A DNA stretch of 64,000 bases from RYN-230 sp963782185 (GTDB lineage: Bacteria; Actinomycetota; Actinomycetes; Streptosporangiales; Streptosporangiaceae): contig CAWAJB010000019.1 in the NCBI GenBank assembly GCA_963782185.1, positions 434,001-498,000 of the forward strand. The letters are read 5' to 3'. Shown piece by piece: positions 18,886 to 28,005 of this stretch (positions are counted from its first letter, which is position 1; the number at the start of each line of letters is the position of its first letter). Position numbers and translations under genes: made by a program. A model generated the notes under the pieces. The model worked only from the letters and a program-made list of their open reading frames with translations, ran no database searches and had not been told where the DNA came from.

Positions 18886-19603
18886 ATGAGCGACGACATC
18901 CGGTCCCTGGTGGCCACCGCGTCACGGATCCTGGCCGCGGCCGGTCAGGGCGACCTGATCTGGGGTCACGCATCGGCCCGCGATCCGGACGGCCACGGCG
19001 TGTGGCTGAAGTCCGCCCAATGGGGGCTGGAGGAGACAACCCCGGACCGGGTGCACCTGGTCAGCGAGGACGGGCAGGTCCTGGAGGGCGACGGGCAGCG
19101 GCACAGCGAATACCCCATCCACACCGAGGTCATGATCGCGCGGCCCGACGTCGGCGGCGTGGTGCACACCCATCCCCCGCACGCGGTCGCGCTGGCTGCG
19201 ACGGGCCAGGCGCTCCGGCCGGTCAGCCACGCCGCGAACTTCTTCGTGCCGCCGGAGGTGCCGCGCTTCACCGGGACCGGCGACCTGATCCTGAGCCGGG
19301 ACCTCGGCCGGGAGGTCGCGGCCGGCACTAGGGTCCGCGCCCGCGTTATTCCTGGTCAACCACGGCATCGTCACCGTCGGCCCGGATCTGCGGACCGCCA
19401 CGGTCGCCGCTGTCCTGCTGGAGCGGGCTTGCGCCCAGCAGATGCTGACCCACGCGTTCGGCGGATGGCCCACCTGGTCCGGGCCCGGGGAGTCACGGTC
19501 CAAGCGGCGCAACATTTACCCCGACGGCTCGGTGCGGGCGGTCTGGGACTACCTGGAGCGGTCGCTCGGCCCGGTCCGCCCCGGTCCGCCAGCCGGTCCG
19601 TGA
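18886..19603 (+). pseudogene. Class II aldolase/adducin family protein with one frameshift
   Basis: Family members are zinc-dependent aldolases, epimerases or decarboxylases acting on small sugars or hydroxy acids. The first 148 residues carry the zinc-site motifs IHTEVM and HTHPPH. Near 19325-19330 the frame changes by one base, after which the other phase continues without a gap (LGSAPALFLVNHGIVTVG, with the third zinc-ligand His in NHG) through a complete C-terminus to TGA at 19601-19603. With the shift corrected the protein would be about 239 residues, normal for the family. The RBS GAGGAG is 5 bases before ATG. Confidence 0.85.
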
Positions 19604-19660
19604 TCCTGCCAGGCGGGCCCGCCGCGCCGCGCGGCGGGGCACGGCCCGGCGATGAGCGGG

Positions 19661-20827
19661 CTAGCCGCGGCCTGCCTGGTGCTCCGGCGCGCGCGGGTGC
19701 GGGAAATCGGGCGAACGATGCTGGAAGGACAGGATGCGCGGGTTGAGGATGACCCCGTCGCGGATCTCGATGGCCCGCCGGATCGTATGGTCCGCGTCCC
19801 ACGCCGCGGGGCCGGTGAGCACCGGGCCCAGGTGCGGAAGCAGGGCCCCGCTTATCTCCCAGGTGGAGGAGTTCCACAGGTACGACGGGCTGTGGTCCAC
19901 GGCGTAATAGAAAACGTTGTCGCCGGCCGTGATCATGGGCTCGGCGAAGCTGGTGGGGCGCGCCCAGCTGAAGCCCATGCCCTCGTCGCAGGACACGTCC
20001 ACGATCAGGCTGCCGCGCGCGAAGGAGCCCAGCTCGGCGGCGGTAACGAACATCAGCGGCGCGTCGGTGTCCTGCAGCACGCAGTTGACCACGATGTCGT
20101 GCCCGGCGAGGAAGGCCGCCAGCGGTACCCGGCCGGTGTCAGGCAGGGCGTGGCAGCGGCTGGGGTCGCCGGCGTCCTGCTCGAAGCGCACCATGCGGGC
20201 CGAGTGGATCGGTGAGGCGACCGCGTTGATGTCGCGATGGGTCAGGACGTCAACGTCGTTCACGCCGTGCGCGTTGAGGGCGGTCACCGCCCCGCGGCCG
20301 GTGGCGCCGAAGCTGATGACCGCCGCCCGGAGCCGGCGGCCGTATTCACCCGTCGTCCCGATGAGCTCGAGGGCATGCAGCACCGAGCAGTAACCGGCCA
20401 GTTCGTTGTTCTTGTGAAAGACATGCAGGCCGAACGAGCCGTCGGCATTCCAGTAGTTCATCGCCTCAAAGGCAATCAGGGTCAGCCGCCGGTCGATGCC
20501 CAGCTGGGTGATCTCCTCGTCCTGAACACAGTGTGGCCAGCCCCACAGGACCTGCCCCTCCCGCATCTGCGCGAGGTCCGCGGGCTGCGGCTTGGGCAGC
20601 AGGACGACATCGCATTCCTCGAGGAGTTCGTCGCGGGTCCGGAACCCGCCCACGAACGGGGCCAGCTGATCGTCGGGCACGCCGAACCGCTCGCCGTAGC
20701 CACGCTCGAGGTAGAGACGGTCACGAAGTCCGGGATCGATCCGCTCGACGTGCAGCGGATGGATGGCGAGCCGCCGCTCGTTCTCCTTCCGTGACCGCGC
20801 TATCACTCCGAGGCTGAGCTGTTCCAC
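19661..20827 (-). CDS. N5-(carboxyethyl)ornithine synthase-like oxidoreductase (AlaDH/PNT fold)
   Basis: A 388-residue NAD(P)-dependent enzyme with the alanine dehydrogenase/transhydrogenase fold. The N-terminal catalytic half has SRKENERRLAIHP and LERGYGERFG, and the nucleotide-binding loop ISFGATGRGAV lies near residue 175. The closest described activity is carboxyethylornithine synthase, a reductive condensation of pyruvate with an amino-acid side chain; the actual substrate is not known. It is transcribed toward the aldolase-like gene. The start ATG at 20827 is preceded by a repeat-rich leader. Confidence 0.82.
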   Translation of the reverse strand: MEQLSLGVIARSRKENERRLAIHPLHVERIDPGLRDRLYLERGYGERFGVPDDQLAPFVGGFRTRDELLEECDVVLLPKPQPADLAQMREGQVLWGWPHCVQDEEITQLGIDRRLTLIAFEAMNYWNADGSFGLHVFHKNNELAGYCSVLHALELIGTTGEYGRRLRAAVISFGATGRGAVTALNAHGVNDVDVLTHRDINAVASPIHSARMVRFEQDAGDPSRCHALPDTGRVPLAAFLAGHDIVVNCVLQDTDAPLMFVTAAELGSFARGSLIVDVSCDEGMGFSWARPTSFAEPMITAGDNVFYYAVDHSPSYLWNSSTWEISGALLPHLGPVLTGPAAWDADHTIRRAIEIRDGVILNPRILSFQHRSPDFPHPRAPEHQAGRG

Positions 20828-20839
20828 GCGCGCTCCCTT

Positions 20840-20920
20840 ACTCGAGGCCGGCCACGCTCAAGACCGGCCCCACTCGACGCCGGCCCCTCTCAAGGCCGGC
20901 CCCACTCAAGGCCGACCCCT
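20840..20920. repeat. Degenerate tandem repeat, about five units of 16-18 bp
   Basis: Units resembling CTCAAGGCCGGCCCCA follow each other immediately upstream of the carboxyethylornithine synthase-like gene. GGCCGG cores recur every 16-18 bases. The array lies where the promoter or leader of that gene should be. Confidence 0.75.
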
Positions 20921-21013
20921 GCGAGATTATGCGCGGTTCCCGTCCGGCGCGCGGTGCAGGCGCACCGCCCGCAAGCCCGCCCGGTGCACATCGAGGGTCG
21001 CGGCGCAGCGGTT

Positions 21014-21412
21014 TCAGGTGGTTGCTCCCGAGCGGGCCGGTTCCCGGGACAAGATGCAGAACTCGTTGCCCTCGGGATCGGCGAGCGTGATCCAGCCGCT
21101 GCCATCGGGCCGCCGGTGGTCGGCCAGCTGCGATGCGCCAAGCGCGAGGAGCCGCTCGGTCTCCTGCTCCCGGGTACGGTCCGCCGGCCGCAGGTCCAGG
21201 TGGACCCGGTTCTTCACCACCTTGCCGCCGTCGGGGACGGTGATGAAGAGCAGGAGCTGGCTCCGGTCACGCGACATGATCAGGCATTCCTCGTGCCCCG
21301 GCTCGTTCGGGTCGTCAGGGTCCTCCATGAAGTCCAGCACCTGGGACCAGAAGACCGACTGCGCGTAGGCGTCCACGGCGTCGAACGAGGTATGCGATAT
21401 GCGGCTGGTCAT
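21014..21412 (-). CDS. VOC (glyoxalase/bleomycin resistance) superfamily protein
   Basis: A 132-residue protein with a duplicated beta-alpha-beta-beta-beta layout: SHTSFDAVDAYAQSVFWSQVL at the start (here read as two adjoining pieces), VHLDLRP near the middle and ITLADPEGNEFCIL near the end, where the Glu-containing strand usually binds metal. The start at 21412 follows homologs; an in-frame GTG seven codons upstream is possible. It is downstream of the aldo/keto reductase gene in the same direction with a 42-bp gap, so the two may be co-transcribed. Confidence 0.85.
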   Translation of the reverse strand: MTSRISHTSFDAVDAYAQSVFWSQVLDFMEDPDDPNEPGHEECLIMSRDRSQLLLFITVPDGGKVVKNRVHLDLRPADRTREQETERLLALGASQLADHRRPDGSGWITLADPEGNEFCILSREPARSGATT

Positions 21413-21454
21413 GGCTGCAGCTTTGATGGCCACGGGGGTGACGTCAACCCGTTT

Positions 21455-22483
21455 TCACGGCCCGCCACGCCAGGCGTCCGTGACGTCGGCGGCTGCGCCG
21501 AAGACCCAGGGGCGGGTGTCGCGGATGAAGGTGGCGGGGAAGCCGAGGTCGGGCTCGGTTGCGCGGTTCAGCTGCGCGATCGCGTCGCCGGGGAGTTCCA
21601 GACCGGCGGCGCGGAGGTTGTCGAGCAACTGATCGGCGCGCCGTGCGCCGATGATGGGGTGGACAGCGGGTGACCGGGTCCGCGTCCAGGCCAGGGCGAC
21701 CTGGGCCGGGGTGACGCCGATCTCGTCCGCGACCGTCTGCACGGTCGCCGCGACGTGGCGCTGATGCTCGGTGAGCGTGGCGGGGTCGATGCGCGTGCCC
21801 GGGCCGACCGGGCTGGGCCCGGTGAACTTGCCGGAGAGGATCCCGCCGGCCAGCGGGCTCCAGGCGGCCACGGTCATGCCCAGGGTCTCGGCCATGGGCA
21901 GCAATTCACGTTCGATATCGCGCTGCAGCAGGCTGTAGGGCACCTGGAGGCCCGTGAAAGCCGTCCAGCCGTGCCACTGCGCCAGCGTGTTCGCCCGGGT
22001 GGCGAGCCAGGCAGGGGTGTCGGAGATGCCCACGTACAGGATCTTGCCCGCCCGGACCTCATCATCGAGGGCACGCATGGTCTCCTCGGGCGGGGTGTGG
22101 CGATCCCACATGTGCACCCAGTAGATGTCGATGTAGCTGGTGCGCAGCCGGCGCAGGCTCGTCTCCAGCGACAGCCGCAAATTCTTGCGGTGATTGCCCG
22201 CGGCGTTGGGATCTTCCCGGTCCCGGGAGACGGTGTACTTGGTAGCCACCACGAAACGGTCCCGGCGCCCGGCGAGAAGCCCGCCGAGGATCTCCTCGCT
22301 GGCGCCGCCCCGGTAGTTGATCGCCGTGTCGATGACGTTCCCGCCCGCGTCGGCGTAGGCATCGAGGATCCGCCGGCATTCCTCGGGCCCGGCGCCCACG
22401 CCACCCTGCTCGCCGAAGGTCATCGCCCCGAGGAACAGCTCCGAGACGCGCAGCCCGCTCGACCCGAACAGCCGGTACCGCAT
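21455..22483 (-). CDS. Aldo/keto reductase
   Basis: A 342-residue NADPH-dependent carbonyl reductase of the YhdN/Kv-beta-like AKR group. The catalytic tetrad is present: Asp in VIDTAINY, Tyr in the same segment, Lys in VATKYT and His in YWVHMWD. NADPH is held by the C-terminal VHPIIGARRADQL segment. The start at 22483 matches the usual MRYRLFGSSGLRVSEL beginning. It is divergent from a tetR gene with a palindrome in between, so it is the likely target of that regulator. Confidence 0.92.
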   Translation of the reverse strand: MRYRLFGSSGLRVSELFLGAMTFGEQGGVGAGPEECRRILDAYADAGGNVIDTAINYRGGASEEILGGLLAGRRDRFVVATKYTVSRDREDPNAAGNHRKNLRLSLETSLRRLRTSYIDIYWVHMWDRHTPPEETMRALDDEVRAGKILYVGISDTPAWLATRANTLAQWHGWTAFTGLQVPYSLLQRDIERELLPMAETLGMTVAAWSPLAGGILSGKFTGPSPVGPGTRIDPATLTEHQRHVAATVQTVADEIGVTPAQVALAWTRTRSPAVHPIIGARRADQLLDNLRAAGLELPGDAIAQLNRATEPDLGFPATFIRDTRPWVFGAAADVTDAWRGGP

Positions 22484-22621
22484 CAGCCCTGCCCCTGGAC
22501 GGAGGCGGCCGCGGCGGGCCGGGCCAGCCCGGCCCGCCCGGCCACCGCCGCCGCGGGATTCCGGTTCACCAGATGGCAAGTCAACGTGCTCACCCGAGTG
22601 ACTATACATTCTGTTCAGACA

Positions 22622-22637
22622 CAGTGTCTATACACTG
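22622..22637. promoter_or_regulatory. Probable TetR operator
   Basis: CAGTGTCTATACACTG: 6-bp perfect inverted arms (CAGTGT/ACACTG) around a 4-bp centre, 20 bp before the tetR ATG. A related half site (ACTATACA) lies at 22601. Position between the divergent tetR and aldo/keto reductase genes fits auto-repression and control of the reductase. Confidence 0.72.
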
Positions 22638-22657
22638 ATGTTGATAGTCTCCTGCGC

Positions 22658-23308
22658 ATGCCCACGTCACCGTCTCCCGGTCAGCGCGCCCGCAGGCCGC
22701 AAGGGCGCCGCGCGGCGCCCCGCGGCGAAGGCGGGCCGGACCTGCGCGAGGCCATCCTGGCGGCGGCGGCCCGCCTGCTCACCGAGCATGACTTCGGCGA
22801 TCTCGCCGTGGGAGACATCCTCACGGCGGCCGGGGTTTCCCGCGGCACGTTCTACTTCTACTTCGACAGCAAGCACGACGTGCTCGCCGAACTGGTCCGC
22901 CGCGCCGTGGCGCAAGGGCACGCCGCCGCGGCACCATGGCTGGCGAACCCGGCCGACCCGGCCGCCGCGCTGCGCGCGGGGATCACCGCCGGGGCGGAGC
23001 TCTGGCGGGCCAGCGCCCCCGTCCTGCGCGCCATCGTCGAGAACTGGCGCGCCGATCCGCGCCTGACGGCGCTGTGGCTCGAGCAGATGCAGAGCTTCAC
23101 GGACGCGACCATCGCCCAGATCACCGCCGATCCGCGCGCCCGGCAAAGGCTCCGCGGCCAGGACATCCCGGCCCTCGCCAGCGCGCTCACCTGGCTCGGC
23201 GAGCGCCTCTACTACCTGGCCGCCACCGGGATCCCGCCGTTCGATGACCAGGACACGCTGGTCAGCACCCTCCTGCACATCTGGACGTCAGCGCTGTACG
23301 AGAGCTGA
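22658..23308 (+). CDS. TetR/AcrR family transcriptional regulator
   Basis: A 216-residue repressor. Residues about 30-75 are the TetR helix-turn-helix with the signature AVGDILTAAGVSRGTFYFYFDSK read across helices 2-3. The C-terminal part (about 90-210) is an all-helical ligand-binding domain. The start ATG at 22658 begins a short basic leader before the first helix. The palindrome at 22622-22637 just upstream is the expected self-operator, and the divergent aldo/keto reductase gene is the likely regulated partner. Confidence 0.92.
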   Translation: MPTSPSPGQRARRPQGRRAAPRGEGGPDLREAILAAAARLLTEHDFGDLAVGDILTAAGVSRGTFYFYFDSKHDVLAELVRRAVAQGHAAAAPWLANPADPAAALRAGITAGAELWRASAPVLRAIVENWRADPRLTALWLEQMQSFTDATIAQITADPRARQRLRGQDIPALASALTWLGERLYYLAATGIPPFDDQDTLVSTLLHIWTSALYES

Positions 23309-23421
23309 CCGTCACGTTTTTGTCACCCTTGCGGGGTGGTTGCGTTCAGCGCGTGCCGTGCTTGCCTGGAGATCGGCACCGGGGCCGGCCGGGCCGCAGG
23401 AACTCCCAGGAGGAGGTTCAC

Positions 23422-23967
23422 ATGTCTGTCCTGAGCAGAGACCGCGCATCTGAGGCCGGGGATCCGGGCGGCCTGCGGCAGCTGGCCGTGGTGGTCGTGC
23501 CGGTCGCGAAGAGGGCCGGGATGACCGCGCGGGACGGCGCCCGGAGCGCCGCAACCTGGGCTGCGCCGCACGTCAACGGGGCCCGGGCCTGGACAGCACC
23601 CCGCATCGAGGGGAGCGGCCTCGCGATCAGGGACACCGTCGGGCCGAGGATCTACGAGGTGCTCGTCGCAACGGCCCGCCGCGTAGAGGTAACCCCGCCC
23701 GGCGCGGACGCCGCTGCCGCCCGGAAGCGCTGGCCGGCGGCTACGGCGGGAATCGTTCTGCTGGCGGCCGCCGGCGCGGCCATGGCCGCCGTGATCCAGC
23801 GCCGGAAAGCGGCCGTGGCCAGCGGGGCACCGCAGGACGCGGTGGCCGACGCCAGCCAGACCGCCCCGGACGGCCGGGCCGACGGCGACGGCCGGGCCGG
23901 CGCCGACGGCCGGGCCGGCGCGGACGGCCGGGCCGGCGCGGAGGACAGCAGGCCGTCCCCGGCCTGA
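23422..23967 (+). CDS. Single-pass membrane protein resembling DUF5324
   Basis: A 181-residue protein with an amphipathic N-terminal half made of repeating Ala-Pro-rich helices, one hydrophobic helix near residues 110-130 (AGIVLLAAAGAAMAAVIQ) followed by basic residues, and a C-terminal tail of tandem DGRAGA repeats. The layout resembles DUF5324 proteins of actinomycetes, whose role is unknown. The start has AGGAGGAGG at 6 bases. It stands alone between tetR and helR. Confidence 0.72.
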   Translation: MSVLSRDRASEAGDPGGLRQLAVVVVPVAKRAGMTARDGARSAATWAAPHVNGARAWTAPRIEGSGLAIRDTVGPRIYEVLVATARRVEVTPPGADAAAARKRWPAATAGIVLLAAAGAAMAAVIQRRKAAVASGAPQDAVADASQTAPDGRADGDGRAGADGRAGADGRAGAEDSRPSPA

Positions 23968-24175
23968 CCGGAGGCCGTCCCCGGCCTGACCGGGCCCGCC
24001 CCCGGGCGGTACCGCGGGAACGTCCGGCGAGCAGGCTGGCGCAGGAGCGGGCCGCGACGTCCCGGCCCTCGTATTCGAAGGGCATCGGTGGCATCGAGAT
24101 ACCAGCCGCTGTCAACGGCGGCTGGGCCGGGGCTGCACGCCCTCCGCCACCCGGCACCCGGCGGCCTGGCCGGCG

Positions 24176-26329
24176 TCAGGAACTCGTGAGGATGACGAGT
24201 TGCCGGGTCGCCCGGGTCATCGCGACGTAGCGGTCGACCGCTCCTTCGATGCCCGTGCCGAACGCCTCTGGGTCGATGAGGACGACCAGGTCGAACTCGA
24301 GCCCCTTCGACAGCTCGGGGGTCAGCGACCGGACGCGGGACGTCGCCCGGAACGTGGGATCGCCGATGACGCAGGCGATCCCCTCGGCATGCGCGGCGAG
24401 CCAGGTGTCGAGGACCGTGCCCAGATCCGCAGCAGGTCCGTGCGCGACGGGGACGCCGGTGCTGCGGATGGAGGTCGGCACGTTGGCGTCCGGGAGCACG
24501 GCCCGGATGACCGGCTCGGCTTCCACCATGACCTCTTGCGGCGTCCGGTAGTTGATGCTCAGGGAAGCCAGGCTGATCTGGTCCAGCCCGATCCGCTCAA
24601 GCCGTTCCTGCCACGACTCCGTGAACCCGTGCCGGGCCTGGGCGCGGTCCCCGACGATGGTGAAGCTCCGGGACGGGCAGCGGAGCAGCAGCATCTGCCA
24701 CTCCGCGTCGGTCAGTTCCTGAGCCTCGTCCACCACGATGTGCGCGAACGGGCCGGCCAGCAGGTCCGGGTCGGTACCGGGCAGCGCGGCCTCATTGACC
24801 AGGGCGTCCTGGAAGTCCTCACCGCGCAGCATCGTCACCAGACCTACGCCGTATTCGTCGTCCGCGGCCTCGATCAGGTTGTCGACGACCCGGGCCATCT
24901 GCTCACGCTCGGCGGCGATCGCGGCGTCATGCCGGCGCTTACGTCGTGAAGCCTGCGGGTCACCGAGCCGCTGCCGTGCCGCGTCCAGGAGCGGCAGGTC
25001 GGACACCGTCCAGGCCTGGGCGTCCCGGCGCTGCAACTGCTGCACCTCATCAGGGCTGAGCCAGGGAGCGCACAGCCGCAGGTAGGCGGGTACCGACCAC
25101 AGGTCTCCGACGAGGTCAGCCGGCTCGATCAGCGGCCACGCGCGGTTCAGGGCCGTGCGCAGCTCCCGGTTCTGCAGCAGCGACTTGCGGAGCAGGTCAG
25201 CCGGGACGTCGTCGTCGCGGGAGTCCATCAGGATCGCGAGCAGCTCCTCCCAGATCTGGTCGCGCGCCTCGTTGTGCGGAGTACCGGGATCTGGTGCTCC
25301 GAACGCCTCGGCCCAGTCGTCGGCGCTCAGCCAGATGTCGGACCAGTGGGTCTGCACCGTCATCCCCTTGGCGGGCGGCTTCTCGTAGAACCTGACGGCC
25401 GCCTCGATCGCCTTCACCAGGTCCGCGGACGACTTCAGGCGGGCCACGCCCGGGTCGGTCTCCCTCGCTGCTGCGGCTCCCTCCGCGACGAGGCCCCGCA
25501 GGGTGCAGGTCTGCACGCCCTCCTCCCCGAGGCTGGGCAGAACGTCGCCGACGTAGGCCAGGTAGGGCTGATGCGGACCGACGAACAACACGCCGCCCCG
25601 GCGGTGACCGAGGCGAGGGTCGGAGTAGAGGAGATAGGCGGAGCGGTGCAGGGCGACGACGGTCTTCCCCGTCCCCGGGCCGCCGTCGACGACGAGAGCG
25701 CCGCGAGATCCCGCGCGGATGATGGCGTCCTGGTCAGCCTGGATGGTGCCGAGCACGTCTCGCATCCGGGCCGACCGGCTGCTGCCCAGGCTGGCGATGA
25801 AGGCGGACTGGTCGTCGAGTGCGGCGCGCCCGTCAATTGCGTCCGGGGTGAACACCTCGTCCCAGTAGTCACTGATCCGGCCGCGGGTCCAGCGATACCT
25901 GCGGCGGCTGGCCAGGCCCATCGGGTTGGCGTGGGTCGCTCCGAAGAACGGCTCAGCCGCGGGGGAACGCCAGTCGACCAGCAGCCGGCGACCCGCACTG
26001 TCGGTGAGGCCAAGCCGTCCGACGTACACGGGCTCGGGGTTGCCTGCCCGGACGATGTGCCCGAGGCACAGGTCCAGGCCGAAGCGACGCAGGGTGCGCA
26101 GGCGGGCGGTCAGCCGGTGGATCTCCATGTCCCGGTCCATCGCCTCCTGGCCTATGCCGCCGGGCGACTTGCGCTCGGCATCGAGGCGGTCGGACAGGTC
26201 GGCGATCGACTGCTCGAGGCTCTCCGCGATGGCCGCGAAGTGCTGCTCGTCGCCGGCGATGAGCGCCGGGTCGGCCTTGGCGGTGAGGCGGTCGGGAAGG
26301 TTAAACGCGCTGGTCGTCAGGGTGTTCAC
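24176..26329 (-). CDS. helR: HelR, RNA polymerase recycling motor ATPase
   Basis: A 717-residue UvrD/HelD-like ATPase. HelR proteins bind RNA polymerase, remove it from DNA and displace bound rifamycin, giving target protection. The N-terminus (TSAFNLPDRLTAKADPAL) and the RTLRRFGLDLCLGHIV segment are family hallmarks; Walker A is GGPGTGKT at about 216-223, Walker B VVDEAQEL near 545, motif III VGDRAQARHG and the C-terminal YVAMTRATRQL motif VI. The GTG start at 26329 overlaps the stop of the upstream glycosyltransferase by 4 bp (GTGA) and has GGAG at 8 bases. The operon lies under a rifamycin-associated element at 27750-27768. Confidence 0.93.
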   Translation of the reverse strand: MNTLTTSAFNLPDRLTAKADPALIAGDEQHFAAIAESLEQSIADLSDRLDAERKSPGGIGQEAMDRDMEIHRLTARLRTLRRFGLDLCLGHIVRAGNPEPVYVGRLGLTDSAGRRLLVDWRSPAAEPFFGATHANPMGLASRRRYRWTRGRISDYWDEVFTPDAIDGRAALDDQSAFIASLGSSRSARMRDVLGTIQADQDAIIRAGSRGALVVDGGPGTGKTVVALHRSAYLLYSDPRLGHRRGGVLFVGPHQPYLAYVGDVLPSLGEEGVQTCTLRGLVAEGAAAARETDPGVARLKSSADLVKAIEAAVRFYEKPPAKGMTVQTHWSDIWLSADDWAEAFGAPDPGTPHNEARDQIWEELLAILMDSRDDDVPADLLRKSLLQNRELRTALNRAWPLIEPADLVGDLWSVPAYLRLCAPWLSPDEVQQLQRRDAQAWTVSDLPLLDAARQRLGDPQASRRKRRHDAAIAAEREQMARVVDNLIEAADDEYGVGLVTMLRGEDFQDALVNEAALPGTDPDLLAGPFAHIVVDEAQELTDAEWQMLLLRCPSRSFTIVGDRAQARHGFTESWQERLERIGLDQISLASLSINYRTPQEVMVEAEPVIRAVLPDANVPTSIRSTGVPVAHGPAADLGTVLDTWLAAHAEGIACVIGDPTFRATSRVRSLTPELSKGLEFDLVVLIDPEAFGTGIEGAVDRYVAMTRATRQLVILTSS

Positions 26330-27691
26330 CTCATCAGCTCCGATCTGGTCTTTTCGGGCAGGTCGAGTTGGCGGTGCAGCCCGGCGCCGGGCACTTCCTG
26401 GCTCGACGATCCCGTGTGGTTCATCCGGGCACTGGCGGCCTTTTCCCGGCTGGCCGCGTCGACCAGCAGCGTCGCGGCCATCGTCGTCCCGTCGGTCCGG
26501 ATCGCGCCGGCCACGGCGCTCGCTCGTGCGCGGGTCTGGGGGGTCAGGGCCGTCCTGAGCGCGGCCGACAGGGACTCGGTGGTCAGAGCCGGGCCGTCGT
26601 GTGCCGCGCCGATGCCCAGGGCGGCCACCCGGCCGGCCCAGTACGGCTGGTCCACCATCTGGGGCACCACCACCTGAGGCGCGCCGGCCCGGGCGGCGGT
26701 CGTCGTGGTGCCCGCGCCGCCGTGGTGCACGACGGCGGCCACCCGGCCGAACAGTGCCTGCTGATTGACCTCGCCGACGCCGAAGCAATCCTCCCGGTCG
26801 TCGACCAGGGCCAGGCCGGCCCAGCCGCGGGAGACCAGTGCGCGGCGGCCCTGGGCGCGGATCGCCTCGGTGGCCACCCGGGCGACGTCCTTCGAGGCAG
26901 ACATGGGCATGCTGCCGAAGCCCACGTACACCGGTGGTGTGCCAGGCGTCCAGGAACGCCACCAACTCGGCCGGGAGCGGGCGTTCATCCGGCAGGATCC
27001 ACGCGCCGGTCTGGACGACGTCGAGGTCCGCAGGCGGCCAGGGGCTCAGGGTCGGGTCCGCCGGCCGCCAGGGGCTCAGGGTCGGGTCCGCCGCCAGCCA
27101 CGGCCGGTCGGTGAAGACGTGGTCGCGGACGTTGTCCACCGGTGGCAGGCCGATCGACGCCCGGTGGGTGTTAACCGCCGCGCCGAACAGCGCATTCATG
27201 CTCTGGGCGTCCAGATCCCACAGCACCCGGTTGTCGGTCACGTCCGGTGGGAGCGGCCGTCCCGGCCGCGGGTGCGGCGGGTGGTGCGGCGACGGCAGGG
27301 TGGTCGGCTGGTAGCTCGCGTACACGTAGCGGATGCCCAGTTTCTCGGTCACCGACCGCGCGCCGGCCGCGGCCGGGAACAGGCCGGTCGCCACCAGCGC
27401 ATCACACCCCTCGGCTGCCGCAGCGACCGCGCCGAACTGTGCGCCGACCAACTCGGCCGCACGCCGGGGCAGGTCCGCCACCGGCGGCGGCGTCGCCGCA
27501 GTCACCACCGGCTGCACCGACAGGCCGGCCGGCACCAGCGGCACGCCGGTACTGGCCAGCCGCTCCGCGAACTCCTCGTCCGGCGGCGCGCACACCCGCA
27601 CCTCCGCGCCGAGTTGCCGCAACCGCACCGCGAGTCCCGCCATCGGTTCGACGTCGCCGCGCGACCCGTACGTCAACAACAGCACGCGCAC
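26326..27691 (-). pseudogene. Rifamycin-type glycosyltransferase (Rgt-like) with one frameshift
   Basis: A GT1/MGT-fold enzyme of about 454 residues once the shift is corrected. The N-terminal acceptor domain begins VRVLLLTYGSRGDVEPM and is very close to the rifampin glycosyltransferase Rgt, which transfers glucose from UDP-glucose to the ansa-bridge hydroxyl. At about 26944 one extra base shifts the frame between AFLDA and GTPPVYVGFGSM; the C-terminal donor-binding domain is otherwise intact, with VVHHGGAGTTTTA and VPQMVDQPYWAGRV. The start is GTG at 27691. A 10-residue duplication (ADPTLSPW) lies near residue 215. Co-operonic with helR. Confidence 0.85.
27038..27093. repeat. 30-bp in-frame duplication inside the glycosyltransferase
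   Basis: A 26-bp stretch beginning CCAGGGGCTCAGGGTCGGG recurs exactly 30 bp later. In the coding frame it doubles a ten-residue segment containing ADPTLSPW, so the reading frame is kept. Confidence 0.9.
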
Positions 27692-27732
27692 TTTGCCGCC
27701 CTCATTTCCGTAGGTTCTGGCCTCGACCAGCG

Positions 27733-27768
27733 ATTATGCGGCACGACCCGGGTCTTGCCGCAAGCCCC
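27733..27768 (-). promoter_or_regulatory. Rifamycin-associated element (RAE) with a candidate -10 box
   Basis: On the minus strand GGGGCTTGCGGCAAGACCC (27768-27750) matches the RAE, the 19-bp inverted repeat found upstream of rifamycin-inactivating and helR genes in actinomycetes. A CATAAT (27738-27733) follows 11 bp downstream and could be the -10 box, placing the RAE over the -35 region. The glycosyltransferase GTG lies 42 bp beyond. This fits rifamycin-inducible transcription of the operon. Confidence 0.88.
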
Positions 27769-28005
27769 CCGGTGTGCTATAGATTGAAAATGGAGGGGAG
27801 TGTGTAGCCTCCTTTCTCCTGATCGTCCGAGAGCGCCGCCATTTCTCATCCGGGCGGGACTCGGCCGCCTTAAAGGCACTCTCACTTCCGCCCGGCATTC
27901 GCGGCCTCGCGCGCTGCTCGCCGTGCGGCTCATGGGCTTCTCCCCCGCAGAGGCTGGGAGACGAGGACCTGCAGCCCGCGGCGGACGCTAGCTCTCAGCG
28001 GACGG

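Noticed and set aside
17373..19331. Long plus-strand frame of 652 codons
   Set aside because: It is antisense to enolase for most of its length and has the arginine/glycine-rich composition of a GC-rich shadow frame.
24176..27691. A single 1171-codon frame joining glycosyltransferase and HelR
   Set aside because: The middle of the frame (about 26330-26940) is arginine-rich nonsense, while the true C-terminal half of the glycosyltransferase is in another phase and ends with a GTGA overlap at the helR start. The fusion is produced by a one-base shift.
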